Source: Otis tarda (taxonomy: Eukaryota > Chordata > Aves > Otidiformes > Otididae). Taken from it: DNA of 64,000 nt. The translations under genes were made by a program, and so were the position numbers. The notes below the pieces were generated by a model, which was not told where the DNA came from, made no database searches, and saw only the letters and a list, made by a program, of their open reading frames with translations. The stretch spans positions 191,986,053 to 192,050,052 of the forward strand of contig CM048552.1 of assembly GCA_026413225.1 (NCBI GenBank), given 5' to 3'. The stretch's first letter is position 1. Every line of letters starts with the position of its first letter. Below are positions 41,501 to 56,600 of the stretch, piece by piece.

Positions 41501-44500
41501 GAGGTCCAGCAGAACACTTCTTCTCATTGACTCCTCTATCACTTGTGTCAGGAAGTTGTCATTGAAACTCTTCAGGAAGCACCTGGATTCTTTACGTGCT
41601 GCTCTGTTGCTTCTCCAGCAGATATCAGAGTGGTTGGAGTCCCTCATGAGGGCAAAGGTCTGCAAACATGAAGTTTCTATTTATAGAAGGCCTCATCTAT
41701 TTCCTCTTCCTGGTCAGGGGGCCTACAAGCAGCCACCCACTAGAATGTCACCCATACCAGTCTGCTCTTTAATCCTAACGCATAAGCTCTCAGTTGGTTC
41801 ATCATCCATCCCCAGGCAGAGCTCCAAGCTCTGGGGCTGAAGGGTGGCCTTTAACACAGAGCAACCTTCATGTCCCTCCCCTAAAAGTATCCTCAGCTCT
41901 CCATTAACTTTAATAATGGAGAACTGACCACATCATTATATATAGTGTCTATTAGGTTTTTTTTATAGTTCTGAGCACAAAAAGAATGGGAAAATTAAAT
42001 TTCTAAAACATGCACAGCAAGGAATCATTACTCCAAGCATGAAAACACACAGGACCTACAGAACTGGTCTATTCACCATCTCCTGGATAAGTCAATATGC
42101 TCTGAGTAGTTATGCTGAAAAGCTAAATTACTGCCACTTAACTCTGTAGTAAGTTCCATAAATGGTCATATTAGAGAATGTAAGACTATGAAACAATTAC
42201 TCCAAGAAACTTTAAGAAAGACTACAGAGCTGCTATAAAGATAACATACTAGACAATTCTCAGGTTTGCAATTTTGCACACAAAACATAACCTCTATCTG
42301 CATAATCACTGTATAACGTTAAACTCTACACCAAAATTAAAACCTTTGTACTCATACTGGCACAATCCACTCATGCCTTCAATGGCTTTTGTACACATAA
42401 ATTTTCAGTGTTTGGCAAGCAATAATGGCTGACAACTCGTCACTTCTCCTACTGCAGAGGATTGAGAAGATACCCAGAAAAACAAATAAGTTGTCAAAAA
42501 ATCACATAAAAGGTAAATTATTTATTGAGACTTAATCCTCTTTACACATTTCCCTCTTCCTTTCACTTTTAGAGGCCTCAAGGGATTAAAGTCTGCCTTG
42601 GAGCAGAAGTGCCTTACATAATAGCTATTTCCACCTCGTTTACTGCACCACACTTATTTTTTATTAGAAAGCCTGCCTATCAGCCTTTGGCATACACAAC
42701 AATTGGTGCACCAAGAAGAGCAAGCTGCATAAAAAATTAAAACCAATTTTCAACGGGAAAGAGGAAATTACATAGTTTATTCTTGCAATATGAGTAACGG
42801 CCCTTTGAAGAAAGAGATAAAACAAAGGAAGATAAAACCATTAAAATACAGTTGTATCTGCACTGTTAGAAAATCTGAGACTCAGCAATCTTATGTAGGA
42901 ATCCAGCCAAGCTTACCATTAATTCTTATGAAGTGAGACGTATGAATTGTTAAGCAGTCTAACAGAATAGTTTAAGTACTGCTTTGACTAAAACGCTCCC
43001 CATCGCAGCATCACAGACATTAAAATGTTACAATCTGTTACATACCTGATTTTTCCCTGCTCTGTTAAATCTCCATCACTGTGTAATATTGTTGTTAGCA
43101 ACCTCAAAGTAGAAGTTCCTGACTTGCTGTGGTTGTTCTTCATTCCTAGCAACCATCGAACCATCATCTTGATGGCCTGAATCTGAAACAAATTTGATAC
43201 CGCATAAGTCAAATCACACCATGCGCCTAATTTTTAAAATAATCTTTATCTCAACTTAATCACACAGTATTTTCCCAAGTGCTTTTTGCTCCTACGAACA
43301 TAAGCCTGTCAAGGCTGCAAAATGTCATTTAAATACTGAAAGATAACTAGACATACTCTCACTCATACTCTCAACAACTTTTCACTGGAAGTTTCAAGTA
43401 TTTTTTTTTTTTACAGCAAATAAAAATCATAAAACATTTAGTTAAAGTTTGAACTGTTTCTTCTACTAAGCAATCACATTATCTTAGCTGACCTTATATC
43501 TACTAAAGACTATGGAACAGGCAAAACAATTTATACTTATTAAGAAAACGTTACTAGATCAAAAAGCAGAACACATTTTCAGCTTCCTATATTCCTATAA
43601 TTCCTGTGTTTAAACAATCTCTATAGATTATCTATATATGTAATATATGAGTTTAAATTTATTTAAGATTTATAAATTAAAAACAACTTCATAGACATTT
43701 TGATTGTTAGAGCATCAACCTATATGAAGATAACTCATCCTGGAAAATAATGAGGCTATTTAAAGAAAAGCCTCGACTTCTGTTACTTAGGATAACTTGT
43801 CTTTTGCCAATGGAAACATGAAGTGTTTTGAGGCAAACTTCTGAAAGTATGCAGAACCCAGCAGCTATCATGAAAGACTGAACAATTTCACATTTCTTTA
43901 GTGAAAATAAAGCATGAATTCTGAGATTAAGTTTGTTTTAGTATCTGAATCTCTTTGTCTGTTCATTTTCCTTCTACGTGACAGCAGAGACTATAAACAA
44001 AACAGAAAGAGGAGCATCATCTCACAGTGAAATGAAAATGCTCAGCTGAATCATATAGACATCCTTGGGGGAGGGGAAAAAAATAGCCGCCAAACAAACC
44101 AAAACACTAAACTCTGAAGTTCAAAACACAAAACCTAAAAGCTTTGGAAAACTAAAGTATAGTTGAGAAAAAGTTAGCACTTTTTGTACACTGTAACTTC
44201 AAATTTTCTTAATGCAAAATGCCATTCTAATAACTTATATATAAATATTCACAATATCACCAAATGAAGGTAATCACACAGTTGATCTAGTCCATGTAAC
44301 AAACTGATCAAAATGGTCCCCTCAGATCTAAGTTCTAGGATTGTCATCTATACATTAATTTCTTTTTTAGCACCGTAGCCCATTTACTCCACCTACAGAA
44401 TTCTAATTCTATTAGGTGACACCAGTAGGATCTCTGTCACTCCAGAACTCAAAATGCAAACTGAGTTTGTGGAACAGAAATGAAATTGTCTTGCTCTGGC

Positions 44501-44595
44501 TTTCAAAGGATCTTCCACTGCAAACAGCTATAAGTATCCACTAAAAGATTTTAATAGCAATAAAAACAATATAACCACAATAATAATATTAGAAT

Positions 44596-44672
<77 letters not shown>

Positions 44673-47600
44673 GCCGGAGCAGGTATTTGACAGTTTACCA
44701 ATTAAACTTCTTCACATCAAAACCAGTACCTGTATCATCAGTGCCTCCCGTTTGTTGTGAGGACGGAAACATGCTAGCTCTATTTGGTCTTCAAGCAAAC
44801 GACGTACTCAGCCAGGGAACAGCCACACGCTATCTTGTGCCCCAACATCTCTGGTCAGCTCCTGAGTAATTTCAATTTTAACCCTTCCTTCTCTCTTCCC
44901 CCTCATAACTTCCTTCCCCCAATTCTACTGTCTGAATCTACTTTAGTCTTCCTTCCATGTAGCAAGTCTTAAACCCAATGCTTTCAGATTTTTCCTCTGA
45001 CCCCACTATGTTTCCTGTTTCGTTGCTGGTTTAATGATATGATGACATTCCATCAACCCTTCAGAATTAAGCATTCCCATGAAATTAGTACAGGGCATGA
45101 GAATTCCCCCACAGTCACTGCTTCTGAATACCTGAAGACTTAAACAAACGTGACATGAGTTTGCACTGTCCACATTTTTTAATTTTTTTCTTTACAAACA
45201 GGCTAACTATCAATGGATAATTCCAGTTGGAAGGAATGTCAGGAGGTCTCCAGTCCTATCTCCTCTTTCTCAAAGGATGGTTAACTACAAAGTCAGACCA
45301 CATTGGTCTCTGTTTTATCGACTGTGGTGTTGAAAGCCTCCAAGAACGGAGATTGCACAGGCTCTCTTGGCAACCTACAACCTCTTGCAACTTATGCTAT
45401 TGCTTGACTGTTCTAACTTTTTTTCCTTATATCCAGTCTGAACCTCGTGTCCCGTAGCTCTAGAATTCTCCTCCGAGATCAAAAATTACTATACACAACA
45501 TGACAATATCAAGAAAGTAAAAATATAACACGCATTAGCGCCCACAGCAAGCGGTTGTGTGGTGCTTAGCTGCCAGCTGAGGTTAAACCATGACAGTATC
45601 AAAGGCCATAAGTGACTGCTATGTACTAGACTTAGCAGCACAACATGAACTATGAGTATTTGAAGTGCAAGCAAGAATGACAGGACATGATAATTTCTTT
45701 CTGCGATAGTCAATATAATGTGACAGACCTCTAATTTGTCGTACAAGAAAACTTCAATTAACTACTAGCTTTACATAAACTATCAGTAGTAAATGTGTAT
45801 TAATTTTTAAGATTAAAATTAACCATTAAAAATAATCAACAGCTAGCTCAGGTTTCTGCTACTTGAGTTTTCAGAGCCACAAATGCTGCAGGTTTGTGCA
45901 GTAGCGAAAAGTGAAACAATGCCCACTTAAAGCACAATTAGAGAAACAGGATAAGAAACTTTATATTGCAGTGTACATGGAAGGCAACAAGAAATATCAC
46001 TGCTACTACGTAAGTCTCAATCCACTGCGTGGTGCACAGAAGTATTCAGTACTGGTCACTGTCAAGAGAGACTACTGCTTTAGAGCAGACACTCAAGTGC
46101 CAGGTGTACAAATTCAAGTCTAACTCATACAATAATTAACCCAATTCATATTTAATACTGCACTGAACCATTTCTCAACAGGCATCATTTCATTTAAGGT
46201 TTAGCATCCAAAACTAAGGCTAGCTTATATCAGCCTACATCTGTTAGGCTGGATGATACTATAATTTTGTCTTCATCAGTCCTTCCCCATTTCATATTTA
46301 GACTTGCTAGTTTTAAGATCCCCGTATTATACAGTTATGTTACAAAGTGAGCCTTTTTAAAAAGGGTTTTAAAACCAGAAAAAGACACTGTTAGAGAGAT
46401 TTGTTCATAAACTAATGGTGTGGCCTGCAGTGTTCACTAAACACAGGCTTCTCAGTGGTAGTATATGCTAATTAAATTTGCAGATCGATTTTCACAATAA
46501 CCTGTTTTCACTTGCCAATAAATGCTTCTCACAGCTTTCAGGCTTGGCTTCAACTCTAAGTTGTCTTAAGATTTTTTTATAAGCCAATTCTGTTCCAACT
46601 GGTCAATTGTATGAAAAATTTTGTCAACACCAAAGTGCATTTTAGAGAGATATTACAGCTTCACAAATGGTTAAAAAAAATTTGAGACAGACAATTAGTA
46701 TTTACTACTTCAAGTTACATGTATTATCACTGGAGTGAAATCATGTCTGTTTTAAAGTATCAGTTCATGAAATAAAAACAAACATGCATTCTTTTAACAG
46801 TTTTTGGAGTGTAGTGTGTAACTATGGAATTGCACAAACACAAAAATACCCTTGCTGTAGTCAAATGAATAAAAAGCTAACAAACCGACTCAAAACAAAA
46901 CTGTACGAAGCTGGAAACCAAAGTACTTACTAAACAGGCAGAGAAGGAGGTATGCTACAAAGTGTTTAAAAACTTAACAAGAGAAGGCAAAGAACTTCTT
47001 AACACCATCAGAAATTAAATGACTGCTGTATTTAACTTAGAAACAGCATGCTACAAAGCACAAGTATCTTTCTAATTCTGAAAGAAAATATGAAAGCATG
47101 ATCTATCCCTGTTCCAAAGGGCATTTAAAAACAAATACAGGCATAGGATGTACTTTCCATAGCATAAGTCTATTTCTGATTGAGCAAAAAATTGCATGAG
47201 AATACCTATCACAAAGCCCAGAAATCATAAGTTTACTCCAATAAAAAAGAACAAGCTTAATATGACATTTTTAAGTTAAAAAAAAAAAAAACCAAACAAA
47301 AAAAACCCAGCAATAACAGAACTCCCATCATTGTAAAGTTCTTTTAAAAAATAAATAAATAAATAAATATAGGTTTTTTTCTAATACACATTGTACACAG
47401 AGAAAAGTAATTTAACATGTTTATTGATTTGAGGAAACTGACAAATCAAAGAACATTTTTTTCTTTATTCGAAAACAGCACTGAAAGTTTCTTGGAATGT
47501 CATAAAAATTCAAACGACGAATGGAAGACTTTAAACAAAGTCTCTATGGTATTTAACTCCTATGTTAGACATGAGGGGAAAAAAAATAATTTTACTTTAA

Positions 47601-50600
47601 CTGTGATAATATCTGGAATACTTAAGTGTTGCACACCAAATCTAAGCCTATAAAAATTATAAGCTATAATAAAAATTCAGTAAAGTGTATATGTAAATTT
47701 ATTTACAAAAGTAAAAAAAGTAGATGCTCCCAAAAGCAGATGCTTTTCTTCTAGCACTCCAAAACCACATATTCTGCTAACATCCTCAATCTAAAAATAG
47801 TTACTTCTTTTTTAGTTTTACAAAGGTGAGGAGAAAACAGAGAAAAGCAGCTGACAGCTTTAGCAATCCAGATACTTAACTTTCTTTATTAAATATTACA
47901 TACACAATCATGGGAAAATATAGTAAGTGCTACTTACTTTAACAAGTGTTTCAGGAGACACTTCTTCATCCGGCACCCAAAGCTTTGTTGTCTTTTTTCC
48001 TGGAAGCTAAACCAAATGTTACATTTTGTTACACTACTCTTAGTCTTCAGTGAAACCTGCTATAACGTCCTCTTTAGTGTTTGCTTCGGAGAATACTACA
48101 GCAGCACTCACTGGTTAGCTATATGCTTTCTGTATTTTATAGCAGTAACGATTACAGAAGTGAGATACTGTTCTTACCTCACTATTCAAGCATCAGCAAA
48201 TTTAACAGTAGTAAAGAGGGGTGGTTTTTTGTTATTGTGACCTGAAAACTATTGCTTTAGAGTGTAAGTTTCCATGCCTAGTAGATTGGAACCTCAAGAG
48301 AGGTTCCAGAGGTTTTAGACAGGAAATCTTTCCCCACACAATGGCTGACAATGCACAAGTTATTTTTTTCACTTTATAATCACTATCAGTACAGAAGTAT
48401 TAGAAAAATTAAAATTCAGTCTTCCATCGAACCAGTGTATTTTAGTTTCAAATGCATTATACTTCCTAAAAAAATCACAACATGCTTGCTCAATATAAGA
48501 GACTTAATGAGTGAAGTCAATAACAATTTTCCCATTTTTAACAAAAGGCCACTCATGAACGATCAAATCCTGTGCTATACAGTTTGTTGCTTCTGTAAGG
48601 ACTACCAAATTAGTACTGTCTCCTTTCCTGTAGTGTGTGTTTTCACTTGAGTCAAATAGTACATGCGGAAATTTGAAGACAAAAAGTAGAATCAGCAAGC
48701 CAAAAATTTTCACAAGTACTTGTTGAATATCATACTACAGGAGAAACAGAATCTTAATATGAGATTTTGAAAATACTTACCCTATCATTCATTAGCAAAT
48801 CCTTAACAATAAAAGTGGCAACCAAAGATTTCAAAGGCGCAGCAAATTGATCAGGTGCTAGCATGGCTATATGGCCAATAGTAACCAACGGTGTAATGAG
48901 ATGCTCAAAATTGCTTGGATCCAGACTTTTATGCAGTGGCTACAATAAAGGCAACAAATTCAGGTATTACTCGTATAATCTGTCTCTTACTGGAGAGATG
49001 GGGGTGACAGTTCTGTACCAAGTTGCCCATGTCTATTTCTATTTCAAAAATACAATTTAAAAAGAAGTATTAACTGTTTAGATATAAAGAAACATCCACC
49101 AACCCTACAAATCAAAAGAAAAGTCAGGATGACAGATACAAGTTTATCACATGTGGGTAGTTCAAATAGTAGTAGCTCAAGCAGGATTGTTTAGGAAACA
49201 ATGAACTAAAAAGCATTGTTTTCTTGTTGAAGAAGTCAGCATAGTACATCGCCAAATGGCAATTGCAGTAATGGACTATGATTCAGTCTTTAAGATAAAA
49301 GACTGATGGGCATGAATTAAAACGTACATTTGCAGTTATGACTATAAAATCTATTTAAATATAGTCTCTACCATAATTCAGTTTTCCATAATTTCTGTAA
49401 CCATTTAAATACATGGGGCCAGTCCCAACAGAGGTAAGTAGTGGCGTATTGTTCCTCTTTCCATAAGCAGTTCACAGTTCTAGCAGACAGTCCAGTCCAA
49501 CGCTGTTTTACTCTACTGTCTGCTAAAATACATAACTGTAAACATGACGGATCATGGGATACAAAAACCATCCTCCACTACTATTCTTCCAGCCAAACCG
49601 TATGAGAATAAAAGGGAAAGTGGTGAAAAAGAAAAATTATATTTTCTAAATTTGGTACAACTTGCCATATAAATTACCACTGTATCACTTAGCTTACATA
49701 TGCAACATAAAATACTAATAAAAGTTAACTTAAAAATTTTAATTTTACCTCAAATATCTGTGCAAACTGTGTTTCTTTGCTGGAAAATATTGCATGGATG
49801 CAGTGAATAGCATACTTGGCTTGACGAGGGGGTCCCTTTTTAGCTTTATGATGCAACACTGGAAGCAAAGCACTTTAAAAAAAAAAAAAAAAAGTAAGTA
49901 CCTTTTCACAAATTGAAAATCTTCCAAAATATCAAACTAGCAAAAAACCACAGATACACATATGTAGAATACAACACCTCTGCAAAAGCACTAACTGTTC
50001 TGGTTTTGACAACTACTTCAAAGAAAGAAAAAAAGCATTATTTATATGGCTTACAAATAAAAAAACAAACAGGTTTTTGTTGATAAAATATCATGTGGTA
50101 AGAGAAACATTTTATCTGCATAAGTTACTAAATGGTCTTTTGGAAATATTCTTGTCTATACAACATTACTAAATTGCAAAGAGTGTCTTTATGTTGCCAT
50201 ATATTTAATTTAGGAAAAAACATAAATAGTTCTGAAAGGCATTGATAAAAATTATAGTAGTATCAGTGACATATCAGCTGTCACTAGTGTGGATATATTC
50301 ATTTCATTTCCATTCTTCAAAAAGCACGGCATTTTCAAGTTATTCAACTCTCTTTCCTGTTTTATCTGAAGTCATACTTTCTTCCAAAAGAATGTAGGAT
50401 AATGCTTTAGTATGCAAACGGAAAAATGAGAACTTCCAAAAATCCATATAGTAAACAACACTACTCAAACAGAGTAAGAGATATACAACTTACGATCGTA
50501 TATGAGGAAAGTCTTCTTCAATTTTACTTCCTGTATTTTTGAAAATTTGTAATGCAGCTTCTGCCACTTTTTCATCATCCATTTTCAGGCAAGCCAGGAG

Positions 50601-53600
50601 AGATTCAAAAGTTTCAGCTGAATGAAATGAGATAGGGTGTGTAAATGAAAGTACCTGCAAAAATAAGATAAAAGTCATGTTAATATTTTTTTTTAAAGTC
50701 CACTTATATAGAACATTCCATCAAGCGTCATTTTCCAATGTCATACTGGAATATTTATAATATTCTGCTTGGGTTTTTTTTGTCATGGGATCCATATTTC
50801 TCTTTTTCGGACTTTTTTTTTTTTTAGGACCTCCTAAGCTTCTGTGTCTTTATACATGATCTCATCAGTTTTAACTTATTTCTCCAGTCTCAATTTCTTC
50901 TTCTATTACTGTGAATGTGTACTTCTTAGTGACTGTATCTACATTGGCAAGGGTTATAGCAGAAGCAGGTCCTAAGAGAAAGATAATTGATGCCAAGGAA
51001 GGAAGATCCACATTTCAAGGGTTTTACTTCAGAGTATTTCTAGACTGACTGAACCCACTTTAGCCACTGCAGCACAACATGTGCTTCTGAAGCCCATCTC
51101 ACCATTTTTTTTTCTCTAAAAGAAATCCAGCTTGTGTGCTCCTAGACTTCACGCTTGTTTGCTAAGTGGAACAACCAGCTGTGCTCTGAAGTGAAGTTCC
51201 TACTTCTAAAATAGTAATGTAGACATACACAATAGGGTCTCCAGTCCCTCAAGCTTTCCACAGCAGCTTACTAAAACCTGTACCTTTCCTTCAGATTTTT
51301 GGACTCTGTTTTCAAGTATGACAGATTTCTCATGTTATTTAAAAATTTTAAAAACCCTCTCATTTCATCCTCCCTGGAAGTTTGCCTTTCTTCATTTTTA
51401 AGTGGCTCTTGATTATTAGTTTCTTGCCATATAATACTGTGACCCACTGCAAAGAAATGATCCTCAAAATCTAGGAGCTTCTTCACACACAGTTTTCTGT
51501 TTTCATCAAGTACCTTCCTCCTCACTTCCTTGTACGGTATTTGCTTTTCTGAAATCTTACATTTGTCCTTTCTAGATTCTTCTCATGATAAACAGATCAC
51601 TTTCTACAAGACAATCTCACTCCTCTTCCTTAAATGCGTCATGCCAGTTCATATGAATATGTAAGTAGTGACATGGGAGTTTTCTTTCAAATAGGTAGTC
51701 CTTCATGGCATGATTCTTACTCAGATTCATTTTTGTGCTATTGGCTCTTTGCATTTTTGCACATCTGGCTAAAGAATCACATGCTCTCAGATGTATCTAC
51801 TAGGCCCTTAATTGATCTAAAAACATTCTGAAAACTTCAATGAGAGTCCTTTAGATTTTGAGGGCTCTGAAGTCAACTCTCAGCTGGACAACTCCCAACA
51901 CTATCATATAACTGAGGTGGTACTATGGCCCAAGTACCTTTCTGCAGAAGTACAGGGGAAGCTGACGCTACATAGTGCTTTTAGCCTAAAGTCTTAGAGA
52001 CAGTAAGTGAAACAAAAAGCCCTATGTAGCTGCATTTTAAAAGTTCACACTTCTAACAGTATTTGTACATAACACAGTGATGAGCCCTTTACCTTCACAG
52101 AAAAATGGATAACAGAGTAAGAAATTTTGTACAATGTCCCCAGAAATGCATCTTGATGGGGTTTGCTATGTTAAGTGAGTCTCAAAGATTACACATAGTT
52201 AAAACAGGTAAGACCCCAATTTACGAAGAACTCAAGGGAACCACAGTATTGTACTGCTACACAAGTTTCAAAAGTAGCATAACTGTATTCACAAACTGCT
52301 GAATTCACACTCTAATAATAAAAAATCAGCTGCTGATATCACGCATGCAACTCCTTTGACTTTCAGAAAAACTTCTAAATTATTTAAGATAACCTTATGT
52401 GCCACATAAGATAAGCATTGAGAACTAAAACCAACATATTCTTCCAAATAGCCACCGCATGCTTATGATTAAAGATACTGAGTGCTAATTGAAAATTTAT
52501 TTTAACAAAGTTGCTTCAGAAAGTTTCACATGCTCACTGACCACCAGGAGTATACTTGCCTTAAGCAATTCAAGACCTGCTCTTATTGCCTGGTCAGTAG
52601 GTACACCCTCATCTTCATCATCAGCTGTTCCATCTATAGACTTGTTCACTTGCTTGATAAGGGCACTGAAGAAGAAAACAAAGCATGGCTTTGTATTTAC
52701 TGCAATTCCATTGTGTATGACTGTTTTCATAAGTTTAAGACATAATCTTATTAACAGAAATTATTTAAAACACAAAACATGAGCTTGTTATAAAACAAAT
52801 ACAAGTCAACTACACACATAACCCAGTTGCCCTCATCTCCTATTTAAATCAAAGCTTATGAAGCATTAAGTTCAAAAGTGTTTATCCATCTTGAATTAAG
52901 AACTATATACAAATTACTCTGGAAGGATGACCAAAATAAGAAAGCAATTTGAGCACCGCAAGTAACAAACACAGGTAAGAACTATGGTGAGGTTAATAGC
53001 TGCTATGGATTCTTAATAATTGACAGAAAACAATTCTTTACAATGTTTAGTCTATAACCAAGAGGAGAAAAGAAAAAAAAAAAATCATTAAACAGCTGTG
53101 CTAAGAGTTGATGAAAATTAAAAAAAAAAAAAAAAAAAAATCTATCTCCTGCATATTTCACCTTGACAGTAATGCTTGAATTTTTCTTACACTGTACCCT
53201 AAGAAGGGAAATTGTGATTATCTACATGATCTTATTACTGAGTGCTATAGGCAGCTTCCCTATCAAGAGTTGAACAATACTCAGAATATTCCATCAGTAC
53301 ATCCTGTAAATCCTGTAATCTTATTTATAGCCGCACCCACCCCCTCAACCCACACAAACCAACACAACACCACCAAAAAAGAGAAACCCCAAAAACCCAA
53401 CTGGTAGCAAACCAAGGGAGAAACCTCCTAGTCAGACTTCCCAGACTTTCAATATTTTTTTTTTCTGCCCCTAATTGGACAAAAAATACCATATATTAAA
53501 AAAAACCCAAGCAGTATGAGCCTCAAAAATGAAGCAGAAGTTTAGTGAAATTTTACAAAGATGGGAGAAGACCAATTCTGTGGCAATAATGAAAATACTT

Positions 53601-56600
53601 TTTACTACTTTTTTCCACTTGTATACTGTATGGCAGTGAGTCAGTAGATAGACTGCAAATTAAATATTACAACTTAGTGCCACATGTGAATATTACTTTA
53701 AATATACACTTTATATTGCTTCTGTGAATGTGAAAAAATGTATTCTCAAATTTAAAGTAAAAATCCGGCTACACATTATACTTAATCCAAGATCAGAAAC
53801 AGATTTCTTTCTAAGTGAAATCTCAATGGTTCCATTACATTGCATACATGACAGGCAGAAACTGAAAAGCTTAAGTACTTAAAAATCAATTACTGTAGTT
53901 GGAATTAACAAACAAGAATTTATCAGTATTTAGAACCAGTTATCTCTAATAAGGTGCCACATATCTCAAATACAGCTGTTAAATAATCATTTCAACAATT
54001 ACTCCCCCCACCCCCCCACAACTTCACTAGCTTACTATTCCTTACAGTCTTGATGCCTCATCACCACAGTCTTCACTTTCTCAGTTAAGTTACTGTTTAT
54101 GTCACTATGAGCCAACATTCTGGGTGGAAAGCTTCAACGAATAGCCATGGACAGAAATTTATTTTAAAAATAAGTCTGTCGGTCACAAACCAAACTTCCC
54201 CATCAGCAACAGATCCATTTTTACTGACAAGTTGTCCCAGCTGTGCTAAATGACAACTTAATTATTTCTGAGGCTACATTCTGAATGATGAGACAGAAAC
54301 CCCTAAGCAAGGGGAAACAGATGAAAATACTGCAGGTCACCAGGCCTTAAACTGCACCCGCCCAATCCATTACTGCTTGTGCTTAAAGGCAAAATAAGAA
54401 ATCCAAACTTCAAACTCTGTGACCTACGACCAACAACACACACACAAAAATACCTGATGGATTCAGTATCAATGTGCACAGGAGCAATTCTCTCAAGAAG
54501 AAACTTTATCATTTCCAGGAAAGGATTTGTTGGTTGTTTTGGATTGCCCAACTTCTTTGTTATTTCCCTCTGAAATATAAGTTTCAATTAAATTTATGAT
54601 CAACTCAGTTCCAAAAATATTCACACATTTAAAAGCAATTCTTACCACACATCCTTCAGCCTGTTTGCAAGAACATGTTGGGCTAACAAGTATTTCTAAC
54701 TGACTTCTTATTTTTTCATCATCTTCTAGAACTTGTGTGAACTTCTTCATGAAATCTTGAGCTTTCCCTGGATCAGGAAGGTTTCCTTTAAATAAGCAAA
54801 AGACATCACTGTTTTTTTTTTCAGTAAGTATCAGTATTGTAAGTTACATAAGTTTGAAATGTGTCACCAAGAAAGTTTCTATGTATGTTTAAGTTAACCA
54901 AGAAGGGTGCAGGAAAAAAAAAAAACAAACAAAACAAAAACCTAAAAAACCACAACCCCATAAAACACCTTAACATGTGCAGATATATCTGCAAGGACAT
55001 TAATTTCTAAAAATTTGTGTATGCACAGACCTACCCTGCCTATTTGCTTTCCTCACCCTTCATACTCATTTTTCAGCAAGTTTAGATGCTCTTGTCAGTA
55101 ATAGTAACAGCTGAAGTTGACCTCAGAATGCAAACCCTATACTCCACAAAAAATATACTCTGTATATAGATCACCTGATATGACAAGTGTGAAAAACATC
55201 AAAAGCATATTTTTACTAAATTATCCATTCACTAAATGTAAACTTTACAACAGCTTGCAACATTTTAAAAAAGCTTTTAAAATGCATTTCTTAAACTACA
55301 TACTAATTTTATATTTATATTTCGTGTTTTATAGTATTCCAATTTATTGGCAAAGTATTAGTATATTTAGGATATTTCATGGGTTTTGTATAGTAGGTGT
55401 TAAGCAAAGTTGGCATAGAAAAAGGTATAGGACTACAGGATAGTTCAAAACAAGTTCTACTAAGTATTGGTTTGCTGTATTGATTGTTGGTTTTTTTTTA
55501 ATGTGACAAAAAGAATTAGAAAACCGATTAATTACAAACGGATTAACTTTTGTATTACAAAAAAAAAAAAAATTTGGAACATGGCCAACCAAGTAGCAAG
55601 ATTCAGTTTTTCCTCCACATTTTTTCAGAAATGTTCACAGCTTTAAGTAATATATTCTTTTTTTTTTCCAGAAGAGTTGACCAATTTTTTTTTTTTTTAA
55701 AAAAAGGTGGATTTAAAAATAAAATTTCAGGATTTTAAAGTAACTTGTTTTCCTTTGTACCAGTTTTAATGCTTTTGGCATGGTGAGTCAGAGGAACACG
55801 AAGTGTCAGTTTGGGGTTGATGTTTTTTTTTTTTTCCCTCTGCTCAGAGTTCAGATTACACAGAAGTTCTTTAGTTTCCAAAGTGCCTTCCCTGCCACAG
55901 CAATTCAAATTCTTTTGCATTCTTCCAACAGTACTCACAATACCAACACCTCAAAGACTGGTAAGTTACTAGATATTTAGACAGTTAACATCAGTTAACG
56001 TATATTCTGTAATAAATGCTAAAGCAGACACTAACACTCTAGATCATCTAGATTTTTAACTAGTCCACAACAGATGGAGCCAAAATGTAGTGTGACAAGC
56101 TTCATGACTAGAGACATTTCACAGTAAAGAAGTAACTCTGCTTACAGTCGTCTTAATTCTTTAAAGCATATTGTTACATCGTGTTTACCATTATAAGTTT
56201 TATCTGTTACAAAACTTATTTTAATAAGGTGATCTCAAATTATTTTTAAAGCAAGAAAGCAACATATTTCAACTGTAATTTTTAAACAGTGTAAATACTT
56301 AAACTGACTTACTTGTTATAACCATCACTTTTGAGAATATAGCTTTACTGCTGGCATCTGTCTGCAAGCCAGAAAAGAAAAATTGAGTAAGTAAAAATTT
56401 TACTTATTTTATATTTTTCCATTTGAACACTGAGTGGCCAAAATTCCATAATCCATCATCAGCAAGTCAGCATCTATAATTATGTAACACATCAGTGTGT
56501 TACAAATAAAAGGTAGATCACACCTGCAGCACGACTCTGTCTCACATATACTTATGTGAAATATTTTTATTACTTGTCAATCTACTATATAAGTTATGAA

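Larger units (their letters stand above)
35999..43045 (-). other. PDS5B intron with nested CR1 block
   Basis: Intron of 7.0 kb. The block 39391-41835 is a CR1 inserted into another CR1, listed separately. The flanking DNA (35999-39390 and 41836-43045) is AT-rich with no recognised gene or repeat family. Confidence 0.85.
43183..47937 (-). other. PDS5B intron with microsatellite, CR1 and LTR fragments
   Basis: Intron of 4.75 kb. It contains the (TAA)n tract at 44599-44672, an old CR1 3' fragment at about 45212-45465, an LTR tip at 45531-45595 and an (AAAT)n tract at about 47346-47369. No coding sequence is seen. Confidence 0.85.
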
